DNA of 64,000 nucleotides from Sanguinoderma infundibulare (lineage: Eukaryota > Basidiomycota > Agaricomycetes > Polyporales > Polyporaceae). Made by a program: the position numbers and the translations under genes. The stretch covers positions 3,472,001-3,536,000 of the forward strand of contig JAVLRN010000002.1 of the NCBI GenBank assembly GCA_032821775.1, read 5' to 3'. Position 1 is the first letter of the stretch; every line of letters begins with the position of its first letter. The notes under the pieces are model-generated. The model searched no databases and had not been told where the DNA came from. It saw only the letters and a list, made by a program, of their open reading frames with translations. Shown in pieces: positions 59,724-64,000 of the stretch.

Positions 59724-60736
59724 CTATGCGTCCTCGTCCGGGACCTCCTCCACGCGGGCTTGTCGGCTTGCTGGGCGGGAGTCCTCCGAGTCTGGAACCT
59801 CCTCGATGCGCGGGGAGAGGCTGGGTGAGGGGGAGTCGTCGGCGAGGGCGGTGGACTTGCCCTTGGACGCGCTCTTGTCCGACTTTTCAGTCCGCTTCTT
59901 CTTGGTCTTCTTTTTGGGGAGGTCCCATTCCCAGAGGGGGATGAAGGATTCGACCTGGAGGGGATGCGGCGCAGACGTCAGCGACACGTCAGAGGAGACG
60001 TATACGATATTGGAGGGGCGGGGAGGTTGTGAACGAAATAAAGGGAGCGAAGGACTCACGAATCCGACATCCGCAAAGAGTTTGGGGAATATCCAGATAC
60101 CCGGGCTGGCGACGATGACGGTGATGATGTAGAATATGAGGCGGACGATGGCGAGCGCGAAGAAGAGGCCGATGAGGCCGAGCACGCCGATGGAGAGATA
60201 CCACACTCCGAGGCGCAAGATGGGCGGCCAGAGGGGGAACATGACGCCGGCGAGCATGATGGCGACCATTGCGACGCCGCCGAGATAGGTTGTCCACTGA
60301 GACCCCTCGTAGAACCAGGCGTAGTAATCGGAAGAGACGAAGGTCTGCATCTGGGTGATCTGGACGGTCTTTGGGGAGGATGAGGAGGAGCCGGAGGGTG
60401 CGCCGCGCTCGACGCGGAGGAAGAAGGCGAAGGGGATGATCGAGAGGAGGAGCTGGGTCGCGGCTTGCTCGTCGGTCACCTTGGGCACGTTCTTGAGCTT
60501 GGCGTACGCGGGCGAGGTGAGGGCCTTAACGGCCGCCTTGCCTGTTGCCAGAGTTGGAGCGGTTTAGTTGGAAGGCTGGAACAAAGGTTGGCCGGATATG
60601 ACGCAGACGCACCCTTGAAGTAGTCTATGCGCTTGCCGTTGAGCACGCCGACGCGGACCTTGATCCCTGCGCTACTGCTACGCAGGAAATTAACGACATT
60701 CCGGATGTCCTGCGGAGCCTTGGACTGCTGCTCCAT
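59724..60736 (-). CDS. SEC62: ER translocation protein SEC62
   Basis: Three predicted exons: 60736-60613, 60541-60060 and 59954-59724; 278 aa in frame. The cytosolic N-terminus MEQQSKAPQDIRNVVNFLRS then GIKVRVGVLNGKRIDYFKGK is the Sec62 N domain. Two membrane spans follow at about 127-146 and 152-178, with the short loop between them, then VASPGIWIFPKLFADVGFV and FIPLWEWD. The C-terminal tail is cytosolic: KKKTKKKRTEK, then acidic Ser-rich repeats (IEEVPDSED, VEEVPDEDA). Sec62 works with Sec63 and the Sec61 channel in post-translational import into the ER. Length and topology fit fungal Sec62. Confidence 0.93.
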
Positions 60737-61094
60737 AGCGGGCTAATAACTGCACGTTCCGGTCAGCGATCAGAACAGGGGAGCAGGAGGTGAGGAGGCA
60801 AGAGGGTGTACGCACTAGAGGGAGGCGTAACGTAGGAAGAGACCGGTCCTGAGGACGGCGAAGCGAGCGAACGAAGAAAAGGCGGCGGCACGGTTGAGCT
60901 GGCAGCTGCTGGCAGCCACCTCACTCTCCTCACCTCCTCCCATCCATATCCGGACATTCTCGCTGACGTAAGCGTCATCCAATCACCGTCGCGGCATCAT
61001 CGGGCGCCTCTGCTCGCCTCTGCTCAGCCTCTGCTGCACGTCGTCAACCTCTAGAGCGAGGCTGGTCTCCCGCTTCACTCCTGTCAACCCCATC
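60737..61094. promoter_or_regulatory. Divergent promoter, SEC62 / mL59
   Basis: 358 bp between opposed starts. It contains TGACGTAA (CRE/ATF-like) at 60964-60971 and CCAAT at 60979-60983. Use of these sites is inferred. Confidence 0.5.
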
Positions 61095-62001
61095 ATGTAT
61101 GCCGCGCTGCACGCAGTGAGGCAATTCCGCATACGCGAACTCCGGCCCGTCCTGAAAGATGCCAACCCCAAACGCGCAAAGGCCACGCCAAAAGTCCGGA
61201 ACCCCTTCCTCCCCTTCAAAAACCCAGAGTCCGGTCGCTGGGCTCCTCCAAAGTACTCCCTTAGACGACAAGCGGAGCTTGTGAAGCAGGCGCGTGCCAG
61301 CGGAACGCTGCATCTCCTTCCCTTTGGACCCAAGCTCTCCCTCAAGGAGCTTGCCGCGGCATCTCATACGACAACCGCGTCAACGCCAGCGACGGAGGCA
61401 GATGGTGCGACTGTGGAGGCGGAGGAGGTAGCTGCGAAGATGACGGCCAAGAAGGAGGCATTCTGGGCCAAGAAGGTCGACTGGGTGGGCGAGCACAAGG
61501 AGAAGGAGGTCAAGGGCGCAGACGTCGGCAACAGGCTCTACGCGGGCAAGAAGCGGATGTTCAAGGGCCACAAGTGGGAGAGGACGCTTGAGGAGAGGCT
61601 CCGGGATCGCAAGATGCTCATGAAGGACATGGACGCCCGCATAGAGCGGTTCAAGACGGTCAGTCCCTTGCCACATCCTAACTCGCCCCACCTATCCTTC
61701 CCTCTCCGCTTTCTCCCACCCTCCTTCCCACTTCTCGCCTCTATCCTGTACATTTCGGTCTGGTCACGGCCTTCCGGCGTCGCACGTCGGCGATTGCGTG
61801 TACGCGTCCCGTCGCATGGTCGACCCGTGCGGCACGCTGTTCGTTTGTTCGGGTTAGCCACTGAATGTTACCGTCAAACCCGACCCATTGGAATATTTTG
61901 CTGACACGCTATTCTTCTGTTCAAACCAGACGTACAAGCGCAAGACGCCGTCGCCGATCAGTCCCGCCCGGCCTGTATCCTACTCCAAGCTTCCATTCTA
62001 A
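61095..62001 (+). CDS. MRPL25: Mitochondrial large-subunit ribosomal protein mL59 (MRPL25 type)
   Basis: Two predicted exons, 61095-61658 and 61930-62001; 211 aa in frame, with a rather long 271-bp intron. It begins MYAALHAVRQFRIRELRPVL and shows the family core VRNPFLPFKNPESGRWAPPK, YSLRRQAELVKQARASG, LHLLPFGPK, then the central helix FWAKKVDWVGEHKEKEVKG and a C-terminal GKKRMFKGHKWERTLEERLR. The end is TYKRKTPSPISPARPVSYSK. mL59 is a fungal-specific component of the mitochondrial 54S subunit. It shares a divergent promoter with SEC62. Confidence 0.9.
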
Positions 62002-63646
62002 TCGTTGTCGCATGTCCTACTCCTTGACGCTCGCATAATTCCTTGCTCTGCTCCCTTCTTGCTTGGCGTTCTTGTCCCTTAACGCCGCGCGGACCCTTCT
62101 CGGACCACGCCGCGGTCACGGACGTGCATGGCGGCATTGCACGACATCCGTTGCCTTCTATGCCGTCGCTTGAATCCCGACCTTCACGTGACCATCGTGA
62201 GGTGCGTGCGTCATTGAGGTTCCTTGGGCCATCTCTCGGGACCCTTTTTATGCGCTGAGCTTCGAGTTCAAGACCACCGTCCCTAAGAAACAATGCGGCA
62301 ACCCTCGATCTGTTTTAGTGCTCTTTGGTCTTTACGCTGCGTGGCATGGGTCCGATGTTCACGGAGGTCATGAAGAGCAGTTTAAATCCGCTTTCTTCCA
62401 GCTGCCATCTAGCTTGTCGTGCTGGGACGGCCCGCTCGCGTCTATCCTATTACTAAGGTCTAAACGTCGTCTTTCGAGCATTCCTCATGGCGATCCACGC
62501 ATGCGCGAATACTCAGGCGCTCCCGTGTTGTCTGAGCTGAGAACGTGCTGACTCCTCGAAGCATATTTTGGTGCGTTTCGTCAGTTGACTCGGTTTCCCC
62601 GTTTGTCCAGCACTTGGAAGCATGTGCGGCATTCGTTATTGACCTTTCTTGCCCCCCTGGTGCAAATAATGGGTACGCGCCGGTCGCCTGGAGACAGCAC
62701 CAGAAAGATGTCTTGACTGTTCCTCGGGGACCCCTCGCCTATGAGTATGACGCAATCAAAACTCGTGGATGATGGTACGTGAACGCACAAGTTCGCGGGT
62801 GCTGAATAGTATTCACGACGCCGTCTCTGTCTTGCGATTCGGATTCGAGGCACGACGCGCCGGAGATTGGTGATGCTTGGCGGTTCAGCGGACAGAAATC
62901 CGCAAGGGGAGGGTCGATGTGCGACCTGCGGCCATCGAATTACCGGATGCTTTCCCGGCGTCGTGTGTGGCTCGAAAGGAGACGAGACCGTGGGTGCGAG
63001 TGGTACTTCTTCAATACCAACTTGATATCGACCGGCTTCGGACGGCGTCGTCGTAATGGACGCAACCTCTTGTGAGCCGCCTCGACGACTCATAACGAAA
63101 CTTTGTACACATGCTACCCTAGTGCGAGTATATAGCAGCCTGTCGTCAAGCTTTGGTATTAATCGGCGTACGTTCAACCGCTTGGCATCGAATCGGGCCT
63201 GTCCCATTTTCCGCCGTGTGGCGTAGGTGTGGCGTGGTGGGAGGGTGTGAGCGCGGGGTGTACCGCGTGTGGGTCTTTCCAGAGATTATTGGCTCGTGAA
63301 TGACTGCCCCGCACGACCGTAATGTAAGCTTTAATATCATGAATGGACTTTGGCAGTTGTGATCAGGATAAACAGATAACGTGCATCCAATGGCCACCAT
63401 GGATGCCATCGCCCTTGACTTCTGAACTCATGAGGGGCTCCATACATCCACCCTATCTTTGGATGGCATCTCGAAGACCACATTCAAACAGATTTGTGGT
63501 CCAGCGCTATCTCGCGCGCTGGTATTCGTTGCCGGGATCCCCGATGCCATCAATTTGGAAGAGTTCGTAGGACAGCACTTATAACCCCATTATGGGATCG
63601 TAAAGGCTACCCGTGAGTTGCAACAACCTCTTCATGAGAGAAAGTC
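62002..63646. other. Gene-poor stretch near the right edge
   Basis: 1.6 kb with only short frames lacking signatures. It probably includes the upstream region of the next gene. Confidence 0.5.
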
Positions 63647-64000
63647 ATGGACCCCTCTCAACTCCAACCTCAGAATCTGACTGCTGTGCCATCTGAGTTC
63701 CTATCCACAGAGAGCTCTTTACTCGGAAGCACCTTGGGTGCAATCTTGCTCGGCACATATTTCTCGCTTATGTACGTTCATCCACACTGTCCTCGACTGC
63801 GCACTGACCAATCTTGACAGCATATATGGCCTAAGTGTCCATCAGACATTTCGGTACTTTCGCATGTATCAGTATGATATCCTTTTCTACAAGATTTGGG
63901 TACGTCTTGTATCATGAATCACCTCCGCTCTGTGCTGACGACGTATCAAGGTCCTTACCATATTGTGAGAGGAACTATTTTTGTTAATATTCTAATGTGA
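63647..64000 (+). CDS. DUF6534-type multi-pass membrane protein, 5' end only
   Basis: Exons seen: 63647-63771, 63821-63899 and 63951 to about 63964, after which an intron runs into the window edge. The reading MDPSQLQPQNLTAVPSEF, then LGSTLGAILLGTYFSLIIYG, then LSVHQTFRYFRMYQYDILFY and KIWVLTI is the N-terminal signature of a large Agaricomycete family: a first membrane helix with LG.LL.GT, then YGL..HQ..RYFR. These proteins usually have seven helices and end in a DUF6534 domain. Function unknown. The gene is cut by the window, so its integrity cannot be judged. Confidence 0.8.

Overview
The window is nuclear DNA of a filamentous basidiomycete, most likely a wood-decay Agaricomycete close to the Polyporales. 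The evidence is many short (43-80 bp) GT-AG introns, moderately high GC, and proteins of families that are largely basidiomycete-specific (DUF7918, DUF6535, DUF6699-like, DUF7729, DUF6534). Family names are given from memory of their sequence signatures; no search was run. Exon junctions were worked out by hand from splice sites and reading-frame continuity, and most predicted coding lengths come out as exact multiples of three.

Layout. 0.8-13.3 kb: an arrestin-like gene (-), about 5 kb without recognisable genes, a divergent pair of mitochondrial genes (twin-CX9C MIX17-like, -; mL45/MBA1-like, +), and a large unknown gene (+). 13.5-25.7 kb: a DUF7918 gene (-), a DUF1769 gene (-), a two-finger C2H2 gene (+), an MGR3-like TPR gene (-), a second zinc-finger gene (-), and two tandem DUF7918 genes (+). 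26.4-50.1 kb: an accessory block with mirror symmetry. A DUF6535 membrane-protein gene plus decayed DUF6699-like and F-box-like copies lies at the left edge, and the same set lies inverted at the right edge. Between them are two damaged DUF7918 copies, a DUF7729 surface protein and a single-pass membrane glycoprotein. 51.8-62.0 kb: a compact housekeeping block of a split-PH-domain protein, the PP1 catalytic subunit, SDHAF2, SEC62 and mL59. The last 350 bp hold the 5' end of a DUF6534-type membrane protein.

Working together. At least five genes make mitochondrial proteins (MIX17-like, mL45, MGR3-like, SDHAF2, mL59), and two of them start from divergent promoters. The most unusual element is the set of five DUF7918 paralogues. 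Every copy ends in a SUMO-interaction-like motif (VIDLT followed by acidic residues) and carries psi-K-x-E SUMO-acceptor motifs plus a basic patch, which suggests nuclear proteins tied to SUMO signalling. The 22-bp interspersed repeats, the inverted duplication and the gene fragment inside one arm mark the centre as a rearrangement hotspot.
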